A stretch of DNA of 64,000 nt from Epiperipatus broadwayi (Eukaryota > Onychophora > Udeonychophora > Euonychophora > Peripatidae): positions 124,001 to 188,000 of the forward strand of contig JAQFVV010006723.1 in the NCBI GenBank assembly GCA_028023455.1, given 5' to 3'. The notes below the pieces were generated by a model. That model searched no databases. It was given only the letters and a program-made list of their open reading frames with translations, and had not been told where the DNA came from. Below, piece by piece: positions 48,636-59,665 of the stretch. Within the stretch, counting starts at the first letter, position 1. Each line of letters starts with the position of its first letter. Made by a program: the position numbers and the translations under genes.

Positions 48636-49352
48636 TGATGAAAATGTTCTCTGACAAGAGGTCATCAAGGACTTCCCTTCTAGGGAGTCTTTCAGCCACA
48701 CCTGGAGCTACCCAAATGATTTCCAACTATGGGACCAGCTGAGGACATGTTCAGGAGCCAGTGGATTAAAAAGGATTCACACCAGCAGTTATAGATTAAG
48801 ATCATACATAAACAGTACCCTCTTGGTGAAAGTTTAAATAGCTGAATACCAGGGTAAATATGATCTGTTGATTAAGTAGACATTTATTTAATTAGCATGA
48901 TAGTTAATTAGCATGATAGCAACCTAGACTCCATTAACTGGATCTGTTGTGCATTAAAAGTTTCAACAATAGAGTGTGGAATTTTTAAGAGGAATTTATT
49001 ATGATATTTTGGTTGAATTAAAAAGGTGGATATAGTATTATATTAGTTAGTTTTATTCATTTGATTATGTATACTTTTCATTCATTTTTATTATATTCAA
49101 GTGTTCTATAGATTAGATTCCCAAAATGTTAACTGCTCAATCTTGAAAGAAAAACAGGTTTGGCGGTAAAGATCAATTAAGAATTCTGCCCATAAGCAAA
49201 TGCTTGGAATCTTATGCCAGAATCAGGGGTACATAAAAGTAAAAATCAATGGTCATAAGCAAACAACTGGAAACTTATGCTCTCCATTAAAGATAATAAA
49301 ATCATTTAACATGTAAGGTAGTGGTTTGAATGGAACTGCTCACTCTTATAGT
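48636..49352 (+). repeat. 5' LTR of the deleted LTR element
   Basis: Begins TGATGAAAATG. The right end is approximate, placed where similarity to the 3' copy fades after cactcttatagtaa. Confidence 0.75.
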
Positions 49353-51030
49353 AAGTTTCCTTAATGTTTACACTTATTTAGACAGGGTCTCCTTAATAAA
49401 CTTGGCTGTTGTCATTTATAGGATTTCTGTGATGCATGTTTCTTTGGAAAAAGCTACAAAATGTTAAGTAATCAGACCATAATAAAATGATAACTGATTG
49501 AGTTAAAATTTATGCTTGTATTTTGCTTTAAAATTAGATCGAGTTAGTTTGGAGTGCTATGAAGGGAGAATTGGGAAGGCTGTTAGTAAAGAAAATGAAT
49601 ATAATAAATATTTTTAAAGCCATATTTAAGTGCCTTTGTTTTTGATGTAATTATAACATTAACAACTACTGTCCTCTGGTAAGAACATAAATAATTAATA
49701 GAGTCTGCATAATATTACTTCTTGAAATTATTATGTGACTGTAAGCCATAAATAAATTAATACTACAATCATTGAAGAATCTTATCGATCTAATGCTAGC
49801 CTATACACCTATTGGTGCCCTCATACCAGTTACCATAATATGAGTAATCTTCACAATTTTGTAGACATAGTGACATTTTGTAGTGTCACATAGTCTACAG
49901 AGAAGAAAAAGGTAGAAAATGGCTTCTGAACATGTAGGGACTATGAACATAGTGAATGGCTTGAGAGACATTAAGATATTGGCAAGAAAGTGAGATAGTA
50001 TTCCATGGGGGTGAGGTTTTTGAGCTTTTGAGATAATTGAAGAATACAAAAATGAGTGAAGATGAAAGTACAATAGATACCCAGTGGTAACATTCAAAAA
50101 CCCTGAATGATGCCAGCTAGAAGAAATATTGAAAGCTATTGCTGATCTAAAAGAGATAGCAAGTAAATTAAAGAGATAAAAATCACGATTTAAGAGCTGA
50201 GAAAGGATGTGAATGAATTTTAAAAAAAAAAAAAGAGTAGAATTGGTGAAAGTAAAGCTGAAGGGTAGCTAGTAAATGCTGAACCCAAAGTTAGTAAGGA
50301 TATAGAAAAGAAAAAGGAATAGAAAGGAAATAACAGCCTATAGAAGAAATAAAAATGAATTAGAAAGAGGAGGCTAATCCAGAAAGTGCTGCATTATTTA
50401 GTTTATACAAATCAAGGTGTTCAAGAGGAATGGGGAAAAAAACCCATTCGATTACCTGGACAGCATATGCAATTTCTTCTACTTTTATAGATCAAATAAA
50501 AAAGAGAAAATTATCATGACTATTAAACCATTTAAATGGTTTGACCTGAGAATGGTGAAAGGCAGTAGAATATAGGCCACAGATGTTCCAAGACTATAAG
50601 ACAATCATTCTTAGGGGTTTTGGGGGCATTGAAAACCAGGAGGCAATTCACATCGATATTTCAGTAAAGTATATAACAACCAGTGGTGAAAGCTATAGTC
50701 TGTTTTTCCAATGTCAATCTGTGAAACTCAGGAGCTCTAAAAGCTTACCCAATGGACCAATACCAGATTGTGAGAATAACAATAAGGTATAATGTGCCAG
50801 TAGAGGTCCATTATAAGCTTGTTAAAAACTGCAGATTATCCATTAAAGAAGCATTGGAAATGTAAATATATAATATAGCCATCCCAAGGAAGGTAAAGAT
50901 GACTCTAAAGTTAGATGTAGAAATAGTAATAAAACCTGGTTAGAAACAATAATATCATCAGGAAAGAAGAAAGAGGAAAAGACTACATGGGGTAGTTTGT
51001 GTTTTTTGTTCATTTATTTTAATTTTTCCT
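49353..51030 (+). pseudogene. Core of the deleted LTR element: gag and protease remnants
   Basis: About 50100-50370 reads as a lysine/glutamate-rich, stop-riddled segment like a gag coiled coil. The 69-codon frame at 50583-50792 has LRGFGGIENQEAIHIDISVK, resembling the conserved glycine-rich stretch that follows the active site in Gypsy proteases. The active-site DSG itself is not found. The opposite-strand 98-codon frame at 49801-50097 is treated as a shadow. Confidence 0.5.
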
Positions 51031-51043
51031 GAGAGAGGAGTAA

Positions 51044-51375
51044 TGAGATAATATTTTCTGCCAACTATGGAAAAGATGAAGCCATCTAGCTAGCCAGGAT
51101 ATGCTCAGGAGCAATTGGACTAAGAAGGAGTCACACCAGCAGTTATAAACTAAGATCATACATTGACATACTCTTGGTAAAGTGTAAATAACTGAATACC
51201 AGGGTAAATATGAATTGTTGCTTAAGTGAACTTTTGTTTAATTAGTGTGATAGCAACCTGGACTTGATTAACTAGGTCTTTTGTGCATTAAAAGTTTCAA
51301 CAATAGAGTGTGGGATTTTTAAGAGGAATTTATTATGTTCTTTTTATTGAATTAAAAAAGTGGATATAATGTAAT
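51044..51375 (+). repeat. 3' LTR of the deleted LTR element, left part
   Basis: Matches 48636-49025 of the 5' LTR, then stops at tggatataatgtaat, where another element is inserted. Confidence 0.8.
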
Positions 51376-51486
51376 GATAAAAAAAATCAAGTCAGATGTC
51401 ACATGACTTAATTTTAATAAAGCTCAAATTTACAAATGTTATATATAGAGCTCACAAAACAAGCTCTTAACAAGCTTTGAGAATAT

Positions 51487-51533
51487 CCTCAATCCGAGAC
51501 CTGTTTCTGCTTCTGGTGTCATCAGTGAGGTGC
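51487..51533 (-). ncRNA. Hammerhead-like motif, degenerate
   Basis: On the minus strand CTGATGA, GAAAC and GTC occur in order with CCTCA before the core, but the strand that should pair in stem I is changed (TCGGA), so it is probably inactive. Confidence 0.35.
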
Positions 51534-51865
51534 CAGGATATTCATTAGATTAAAAATACTAGGACAAGCCCAGCACTTTATCTAATGTATAACTATTGAG
51601 AAGAAAATCTGAAATTTTCAGATATCCATATGTCTAAAAATCCAGCTGTCTAACTCAAATAGCCATATGGGACTAAACTAAGTTCAGATACACCATATAT
51701 TAATAGCTTTAGCAATATAAAATTGCCAAGGCTTAATAGCAAAAAATAAAATGATAAAAAATCAAGTCAGAATGTCACATGACTTAATTTTAATAAAGCT
51801 CATATTTACAAATGTTATTTATAGAGTTCACAAAACAAGCTCTTAACAAGCTACAAGAATATCCT

Positions 51866-51908
51866 CAACTCCAGACTGGTTTCTGCTTCTGGCATCGTCA
51901 ATGAGGTG
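51866..51908 (-). ncRNA. Hammerhead-like motif, degenerate
   Basis: On the minus strand the core reads TTGACGA instead of CTGATGA, with GAAAC and GTC retained. Probably inactive. Confidence 0.3.
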
Positions 51909-51987
51909 CCAGGATATTCATTAGATTAAAAATACTAGGACAAGCCCAGCACTTTATCTAATGTATAACTAACTATTGAGAAGAAAA

Positions 51988-52026
51988 TCTCACTGACACC
52001 AGAAGCAAAAACCAGTCTGGGGTTGA
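51988..52026 (+). ncRNA. Hammerhead-like motif, deleted core
   Basis: CTCACTGACACC carries a short deletion in the core, then AAAAAC, GTC and TGGGGTTGAGG follow. It is recognisable as a relative and probably inactive. Confidence 0.3.
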
Positions 52027-52360
52027 GGATATTCTTAAAGCTTGTTAAGAGCTTGTTTTGCGAGCTCTATATATAATATTTGTAAATACGAGCTTTATTA
52101 AAATTAAGTCATGTGACATCTGACTTGACTTTTTTAGCATTTTATTTTTTGCTATTAAGGCTTTGGCGATTTTATATTGCTAAAGCTATTAATATATAGT
52201 GTATCTGAACTTAGTCCAGTCCCATATGGCTATTTGAGTTAGATAGATGGATTTTTAGACATATGGATGTCTGAAAATTTCAGATTTTCTTCTCAATAAT
52301 TATACATCAGATAAAGTGCTGGGCTTGTCCTAGTATTTTTAATCTAATGAATATCCTGGC

Positions 52361-52403
52361 ACCTCACTGATGACGCCATTAGCAGAAACCGATCTGGGGT
52401 TGA
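52361..52403 (+). ncRNA. Hammerhead-like motif with cleavage-triplet change
   Basis: ACCTCA, CTGATGA, a short GC/GC stem II, GAAAC and TGGGGT are in order, with stem I pairing of six bases. The stem III/cleavage word reads GATC instead of GTC after the two-base loop, and the pair next to the core in stem II is C-A. Activity is doubtful. Confidence 0.4.
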
Positions 52404-52420
52404 GGATATTCTCAAAGCTT

Positions 52421-52732
52421 GATATTATATTACTTAGTTTTATTTATTTATTATGTATATTTTTGATTCGTTTTTATTGTATTCAAATATTTGTATAGAT
52501 TAGATTCTCAAAATGTTAACTGTTTCATCTTGAAAGATAAACAGGTGTTAGAATTCTGCTCATAAGCAAATGCATGGAAACTTATGCCAGAATCAGTAAG
52601 TAAAAGTAAAAATCAATGATCATAAGCAAATAACTGGAAACTTTTGCCATCCATTAAGGATAAGTGTAACATTATTTAACATGTAAGGTAGAGGGTTTAA
52701 GTGAGCACAATACTTCCCATTCTTATACTAAA
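52421..52732 (+). repeat. 3' LTR of the deleted LTR element, right part
   Basis: Resumes the match to 49033-49352 (gttttattcatttg... to catttaacatgtaagg). The right boundary is approximate. Confidence 0.75.
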
Positions 52733-53430
52733 TACAATGAAGGTAACTTGGTCAAACCTATGGATTCTAATAGTCACAGTTCAATTACTGATTACAATAT
52801 ATTTACTGAAGAAAATTCAAATTTGATAATAATGTCTTCTTGTGATAATACTTCAGATCAGGCTGATAAAAACAATTCTAGTAATTATGAAAAATTCGGA
52901 TTATATTTCAAAATCTAATATGAGATTATCAGATGTTGTGAAGACAGGTGTTTTAAATAGTGACCTTGATAATCTGATAATTGTTCTATACCAATACAAA
53001 TTACAATAATTGATTATGCTATAAATATCTCTAATTTTATTAATGTGCAGAATTAATTGATTTATAAAGCTGACTTCAATCTTTCTTATTCAGCTAATTC
53101 TATAATTACATCCACCAACATAGATAAATGTCTTAATGATATCATTTCACATCCATAACATATTACTTTTGATGTCTTACAATCTTTTTTTGTTTCATAA
53201 ATTCATACTTTGATTATTAGGCAGATAATCTAAATATAATATACATGCATACAGTAAACCTAAAGTGGCAGTATAATAACAATATGAAAGATATAATTAG
53301 TATTTCTTATAGTATAGATTTTATTATATTTAGAAATTTAGCTTCATCTATACATAAAATGTCTAACATTATTAATATCAATAGAATCATACAACTTGCT
53401 TATGCTTTGCAAAGTAGAGTGTCCTAAATA
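52733..53430 (+). pseudogene. Possible coding relic, unassigned
   Basis: An ATG at about 52761 opens a serine/asparagine/aspartate-rich frame (MDSNSHSSITDYNIFTEENS) running about 50 codons. Similar composition continues in other frames to about 53020, and a 60-codon frame lies at 53245-53427. This could be the N-terminal part of a LINE ORF1 or of an unrelated gene. No motif fixes it, and no splice sites are convincing. Confidence 0.35.
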
Positions 53431-53689
53431 CTAAGTTTTAATAGTTATTTTTTTTTTAGCACAATACCTTTAGCATTATACCTTGTGTTTCTTATTACTT
53501 TTTTAAATTTAATTTTGTTATATAATATGATAGAAATAAGTTCTCATATAAAATATTACATAATAATATTAAATCTTTTAATTGTCTTTGTTTTACAAGT
53601 GAAAGATAATATTTTTTTATGATTCACATTTATATGTTTAATAAAATTATTATATATATTTTTTTTAGCATTTTCATTATTGTTACATT

Positions 53690-54190
53690 GTTTCTATTTC
53701 ATATTATTGGTCCAAAGTATATCATGAGCAATACTAGAGCTTTAAATAATATAATTTATATTCTATAGAAATTTTTTTAACATTTTTTGATATTCTTTCT
53801 ATAGTTTTATTACTCCTTTTATGTATTTTCCTGTAGTGCATGTTCTAGGAATTATTACTGTCAAAATTTATTCCAAGATCCTTGTGAGATTTTTTTTTTA
53901 TAATTTTTTTTATCTATATATGGAGTTTCTGGTATACAATACAACATAACATTTTTCAACATTTATTTTCCTGCTATTAATAATACACCAGTTTTCAAAA
54001 CTATTTAGAACATTTTGTAATCTAATCATAACACATGGATTATTTATTATCTTAAATATTTTGGCATCAACAGTACATGATAAAATTTAGAAATGCTTTA
54101 TATCTTGGACTATAACTGGTGTAAAAAATATTAAATAACAAGAGTGCCAAAACCTTCCTTGAGATATACATTGATTGATACTTACTATTA
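53690..54190 (-). pseudogene. Non-LTR (Jockey/CR1-like) reverse transcriptase relic
   Basis: Minus strand, downward: CISQGRF, where QGSVLGPLLF is usual (about 54180); a lost YADD box at DAKIFKIINNP; then LQNVLNSFENW and NVEKCYVVLYTRN (about 53990-53940), matching LQxDLxxLxxW and NxxKCxVMxxxR. The LTRILE/DLG position and a LFKALVLLMIYFGPII block (about 53745-53700), equivalent to LYKSLVRPxLEYGxxIW, follow. Heavily decayed. Neither end is visible. Confidence 0.7.
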
Positions 54191-57100
54191 ATAATCATGA
54201 TCATCACATCATAATATAATTCAATTTATTCTATGAAGTAATCATAAAATTACAAATATACTGATTAACATTTCTTCCCTGAGAAATATATCACAAAAAT
54301 AATATAAGATAAATCTACATGAAAGAAAATATAATAAAATTGTTAACTAATGATTTAATAAATTAATTGGTAACCCAGTGTTCACTATAACAGATCAATC
54401 AAGATAAACAGCAGGAAAAAAAGATATTAACTATAATCATATAATATACTTCTATAGATACTTTACTGTCCACTTTACAGTTATTCAGATTAAGGTATTT
54501 TAGGTTCTGTCACTTCTAGGCACTTCTGTAGTTCCTTAATAATTTGATAAATAGTGTAGACACATTCAGAAAACTTTTCCCTTTACACAGTGTTGTTTTT
54601 GATATATTTGTGATAGAAGTTTAGTTTAAAACAGATGGTTTTATTTTCCAAGCAATACATCAACAAAAAGCAAGCTATTTACTCTGGACATTGCATGTAT
54701 AATCTATACAAGCATATAGTCAATAGTTAGGGAGCCATTTTAACAGAATTTATGAGGAGTAAATAGCACCATGATGAATAAATTGATATTTAGCATAATT
54801 AAATTATTACTAGTACACACACACACACACACAATAATTTGAACAGCCACACTATGCTCTATTAATCCATTCACCAGTCTTTCTAGCAGCAAACACTGGC
54901 TTTTGCTAAATGTTCTTTTTTCTTAGCTATCAGCTTCCCAACTATTGACTCATGAATACAAATTCTCTCTGTAAAATTATTAATTTTCCCTTGATATAGT
55001 AGCCTCTGTACCACTTCCATATTTTATTAACATTTCAGACCAAAATTTAGAACTATTATATTTAAAAATATGATAAGCTCCTCTAATTAAAGTGTACATT
55101 TCAAACCAAAATTATTATATACAAAAAATGTGACAATACTTTATAATTAATGTCAGGATTATTTTAAATAAGATTTTAATTAGATCTTTAATTAATCACT
55201 AATTTTTTTTTTTTAACCATCACTCAAAAGAAATTTTGGTGTTTAATATCTTTTTACTGAAATATTCATCACTGGAAAGATATTTTTATTCTCCTTAAAA
55301 AGGTGCAAGATTGATCTTTGTAGCTCTACCACTTGTTTGGAATTTGAGCATAGATTTATTATGAAAATGATTCCTGTTTTACTTTTTTACATATTATCAA
55401 ACTAAGTTTAAAAAAGGCATTAAATTAACCCGAGGTAATTTGCAATGACTTTTAGATAATGGCAAAAGCATTCCAAGCCTTTTTATTACATGTCAGCATT
55501 AATCATCTAAAATTCACAATAAATATATCTCTTTTTCTTTTGTTTTATTTTTTTATATAATCAAATATACTTTGTGCCTGATCTATATTACATTATAGTA
55601 AATTATGAAAGCATCTGCCAACCAATGTACATCTTCATATCTCAATCTATATATATCAAGCATTACTTATAATGATGATGATAATGATTATAGTCATCTC
55701 ATCGCATTATATAGTATAAATATTTTATATTCTTTTGTTCTTATTCATTAACCTAAAGTTACTTTACTCCTGTTAGCTATGTAGCGTTAGAGTAATTATC
55801 TTCTTAATTTTCTAATATGATTCTATTTAAAGTCTGATAATATTTGTAAATTATTTATAAGCTGTAGTTTGCATTTTTTGAAATATTTCTAAAGAGTTCA
55901 TTTATTGATCAGCACATAAATCTTGTGCTATTTAGCACAATATTAAAGTGAATATAAAAACAATGGATACTTTGTTTGATTTTCAGTTTATTAAAATAAA
56001 AATGTTCAATTTGTTTACCTGCCATTTGGTAGTCGCATATCAAATAATCTTAGGAGAAACTAATTATGTGATTTATTCATCTCATTAATCAACTATTGAA
56101 TCTCTTAAACAGATTACAATCTATGTAGCTCTGTTATGTCTTCCCTTAGATGCTTCCATATTCATTTAAAAATTTACATAGTTGTTCTTTCCCCATAGAA
56201 CTCTACATCTTTATTTTTATATCCATATAAATTTATCCATGATATCTTCACCTTTCAATTTTTTCACAAATTTTAATTTTGCAGTCTTCTGTGTCGATTT
56301 AAAATATTGTTTGATCTACACAAAATGTATGAGAGAACTTATTGAATCACAGGCATTATCCTCCATTAAATTCAAAAACTATTCTGCTATTGTCTAATTT
56401 AAGATGATCTTTACAAAATTTTCTCTATATTTTTTATATATAATAGATTTCAAACCACCCCAGTTTGTTCAATATTATGCTTTGTAGTAAAATAAAAGTC
56501 TAGTATCTTTTCCAATTTTTTTTTTCATACATCTGACAAGATACCATTTAGTATAAAGCAATCCGTTTTATTCAATGGTCTTTTAAGCTGAAAATGGTTT
56601 ACAGATAGTCACATAAAAAGCCATCATCTAATGACATTCTGTTTTCCATAATCTGGTAAATCTTAAAATTTTTGTCTTTGGTTGCTTTGGCTGATGATTT
56701 TACAATGTCTGAAATGTGAGATCATTATTTCTGTCTATATAAATATATATTTTAAAAAAATGAACATTATTCTTTGTTGTCAAAAAAACTCAATACAAAT
56801 ATCATTCAAAAATTATGGCATCTAGATATTATAAAAAGGTTGACATTTTTTATATTTAAACTCAGAGAAAAAGCAAATAGATTTGCAATTCTAACTGAAA
56901 CGATGTTGAGCATATTCCACATTCCACTTTCATATATTATATAACTAGGCACATAACTGTAACAGTTACAATATATATTTATAGACTAGACACTAAAATT
57001 GTATGATTCTGGACTTTTTAAAGACTTTACAGAAAAATTAAAGAGTGTCTTTTCAGTAAATAACCAAACTTCTTCTACAGCAGATATATATTTTTCATAT

Positions 57101-57324
57101 ATGCATATATTTAATCTTATTTTTGTTTATTTCTTTTTATTTTCAAATTCAAAAAAATCCCTTCAAAACATATTTATGATACAAATATAAATTATATATT
57201 CAAACGGGTGAGTTTTAAAACAAAATATTCAAGAAAACGGAGTACGGATTAAATAGTACTTTTTATTTTAAAATAAACGCATTAACAAAGTACAGTACTA
57301 ATAATCATTATTTTTATTTTTCAG
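54191..57324. other. Intronic AT-rich stretch
   Basis: Contains an (AC)n tract at 54814-54833 and poly(T) runs. Frames at 56182-56397 (+) and 56999-57190 (+) have no motif. Nothing else is supported. Confidence 0.4.
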
Positions 57325-57394
57325 TTCAGGAATCACTTCTAATTATGCAGACATGATTAAAGAAGTATGGAAAACTGATGAAGATGTAAAAATG
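57325..57394 (+). CDS. Exon of the unidentified host gene (exon D)
   Basis: Acceptor ttttatttttcag is strong. The open frame takes one nucleotide to finish the cysteine codon begun in exon C, then reads SGITSNYADMIKEVWKTDED and VKM. The nearest donor, GTAAAA at 57395, would leave phase 0. An alternative, weaker donor GTATTG at 57412 would leave phase 2 like all earlier exons. The exon is short, so the call rests on the acceptor, the phase match and the non-repetitive coding-like sequence. Confidence 0.6.
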
Positions 57395-57671
57395 GTAAAA
57401 TTGTATTTTATGTATTGAAATAAGAATGATTAATATTTAATACCAATATCGCATATTAATAATTATAAATACTTTCTTGCTGTCATTTCTAGTAAATAAA
57501 TGGCAGCAATCGGTGTTGCATATTTCCTATGCAATTATTTTTTCACATTGCCACTGTTCAAAAATTTGATTTCTAAATATACTGAACTAATTTAAGATCT
57601 TACACATCTCCATTATAGACTAAATAAATTACGCAAAAAATTAGATAGAAGTATCAAGATAAAGCAAGTAC

Positions 57672-57954
57672 AATAAAGAAGTAGTTATACATTTATTTAA
57701 ACGCACATTATTATATTAAGTAATATTTACTAAGGCTGTAACCTCAAGAATATGCGCTTGAAATGCAAAGGTAGTGACCTCTACAAGTCTTAACCACAAG
57801 CTTACACTATGGAAGAAAAGAAAGGAACCGTAGGATAGGTTCCCCTCTTCCATAATGTAAGCTTGTGGTTAAGACCTGTAGGGGTCCCTACCTTCACATT
57901 TTCAAGTGCATATTCTTGAGGTTACAGCCTTAGTAAATATTAATAAAGAAGTAG
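57672..57954. mobile_element. Foldback element with 13-bp target duplication
   Basis: The left arm (about 57719-57828) and right arm (about 57837-57942) are near-perfect complements, from taatatttactaaggctg to its complement at the other end, with a loop of under 15 bp. The word aataaagaagtag flanks at 57672-57684 and 57942-57954; about 34 bp of extra sequence lies between the left duplicate and the arm. There is no coding capacity. A relic of one arm is at 1478-1545. Confidence 0.8.
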
Positions 57955-58507
57955 ACAATATCATACACATAACTGAAAAAAAATAGATAGATAAAAAGCT
58001 AAGAAAAAATTTGTACTTCAGTATCTATAGCATTTTCAAGTTTAACAAAAATATATAAATTTTGAAAAAAAAGAGAGAAAATAGCATTTTCAAGTTTAAC
58101 AAAAATATATACATTTTGAAAAAAAAAAGAGAAAATTGGTAGGTGTATGGAGTTTTTGATGAAATGATAATGAAATAGACAAGAAGTCAAGTGACAAATC
58201 AGTAGATAATTCAATACATATGATAATAGATAAATATATATGTAAATAAATAAATGGATAGACAATGTAAGAATAGACAGATATTTACACAAACATAAAA
58301 ATATACAGGTAAACAATTAAATAGTTAGGGAAGTAAAAAAAACAGATAGATGAATAGATAATAATGTATCTCCAGAAATGTCTATATGGTATTAAATATT
58401 TTCATGAGTTTATTAAGATATAAACAAAATAAAGTGTGGAATCATTTTCTTTAAAATAATCTATAAATATGTTTAAAAGTAATGATGTTAGAGAAGCAAT
58501 TAATCCG
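57955..58507. other. Intronic AT-rich stretch with a short tandem repeat
   Basis: A 58-bp unit (tagcattttcaagtttaac...) is repeated at about 58027-58082 and 58083-58136. The rest is GATA-like degenerate sequence. Confidence 0.5.
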
Positions 58508-58665
58508 TGCTGATGGGGTACATGCTCGACGCCATTTTGAATATTAAAATTTATCCAAAACCACCACTGACACATCCAAGTGATAAATTATGTGTCAGCA
58601 ATGGTTTTGAGTGGATATTAAAATTCAAAATGGCATTGAGTGAGTACTACATCAACCCTGAATTT
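58508..58665. mobile_element. Palindromic MITE-like element (copy 1)
   Basis: The two halves are complementary: gctcgacgccattttgaata pairs with the attcaaaatggcattgag end, with a gacacatccaagtgataaat centre. Related to copy 2 at 59429-59665. Confidence 0.75.
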
Positions 58666-58737
58666 ATAGTACTTAAAGAAGAAAAGTAAAGAAAAAAACA
58701 AAAAAATTGAAAAAAATATTAATAAACTGATCAAACC

Positions 58738-59420
58738 AAGCTTACAAATTACAAATAATTAAAGGTTATAAGTTGTAAAATACAAATTATACTATATGCC
58801 AAAAGATTATAACTTATAAAATACAGCATATTATTTTTACAAATAATAGGATTTTAATTTTTTATTACCAGAAATTCTTGGTTCACTATTGTTGATCATT
58901 TAAAATTTATATGGACTGGAGAAATCAGTTTTCTTCATTTCACAATAATTTCACACAGTTATACTTTATCAAATCATGTAAGTAAATACTTTGCATTATT
59001 CTAATTGACTTACTTTTCATTAATATTTAAAAAATAAAAAAAATAAAATTTCATCAATATTTAAAAAGTAAAAGCTTACAAATTCCAAATACTTAAAGGT
59101 TTATCAAATCATGTGAGTAAATAATTTGCATTAACATACATTATCGAAATTTATAAAAATCTTTCAAAAATCAAAATGCAATTTACATTTTCTATAAGCC
59201 TATGAAAGAAATGAAAAGATAATTTACATTTTCTACTTTTAAAAAAAAACGTAATTCACTTTTCATTAATATTTAAAAAATAAACATTAATTTCATCAAT
59301 ATTTCAAAAATAAAAGTTTACAAATTCCAAATACTTAAAGGTTATATGTTATAAAATATGAATTATACTATATGCATATTATTTTTACAAATAATAGGAT
59401 TTTAGGTTTTCCTTACCAAA
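58738..59420 (+). repeat. Dispersed duplication around the exon E candidate
   Basis: cttacaaattacaaa...acaaataataggatttta at 58740-58857 recurs at about 59320-59406, and part of it again near 59070-59100. The copies end just before the exon E acceptor and just before MITE copy 2, respectively, so a segmental duplication of intron sequence is visible. Confidence 0.7.
58872..58977 (+). CDS. Possible further exon (exon E candidate)
   Basis: Pyrimidine-rich acceptor tttttttattaccag and consensus donor GTAAGT (58978) enclose 106 nt with a single open frame of one nucleotide plus 35 codons (NSWFTIVDHLKFIWTGEISF at the start). Its entry phase agrees with exon D only if the weaker donor at 57412 is used, and the peptide is less helical than exons A-C. 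It may be a chance exon. Confidence 0.35.
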
Positions 59421-59428
59421 ACTTTGGT

Positions 59429-59665
59429 GCTGATATAGTATGTGCTCGATGCCATTTTGAATTTTAAAATGCACCCAAAACCACTACTGACACATCCAAG
59501 TGATAAATGATGTGGTAGCCATGGTTTTGGATGGATTTTAAAATTCAAAATAGGGGCGAGTGCATACTATATCATCGATGTCATTTATCACTTGGATATG
59601 TCAGTGGTGGTTTTGGGTGGATTTTAAAATTAAAAATGGCATCAAGTACATACTATAATCAGTAC
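59429..59665. mobile_element. Palindromic MITE-like element (copy 2)
   Basis: Outer ends tatagtatgtgctcgatgcc and its near complement near 59630-59655, with repeats of the gacacatccaagtgataaat block in both orientations. It looks like one full palindrome plus a further half. Same family as 58508-58665. Confidence 0.75.

Larger units (their letters stand above)
51376..52420. mobile_element. Inverted-repeat element nested in the 3' LTR
   Basis: Two minus-oriented direct copies of a unit (about 51376-51738 and 51740-51985) are followed by one + oriented copy (about 51985-52420). The same modules are recognisable in all: an aagtcatgtgacat word, an agctcttaacaagct word and the gaggatatt boundary. 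This is the same plan as the element at 2948-3883. Flanking words gatataatgtaat (51363) and gatattatattac (52421) look like a diverged target duplication. Degenerate hammerhead-like motifs occur at four places. No protein frame is seen. Confidence 0.75.
48636..52732 (+). mobile_element. Internally deleted LTR retrotransposon with a split 3' LTR
   Basis: 48636-49352 is repeated at 51044-51375 and, after an inserted element, at 52421-52732. The two LTRs share ttcaggagcc, gaataccagggtaaatatga, the tagagtgtgg block and catttaacatgtaagg. The purine tract gagagaggag lies just left of the 3' LTR (51031-51040). The core of about 1.7 kb keeps only a charged gag-like remnant (about 50100-50370) and a protease-region remnant (50583-50880). 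There is no RT or integrase. Confidence 0.8.

Noticed and set aside
49801-50097. 98-codon minus-strand frame in the deleted LTR element
   Set aside because: The element is read on the + strand, and the frame has no motif; treated as a shadow.
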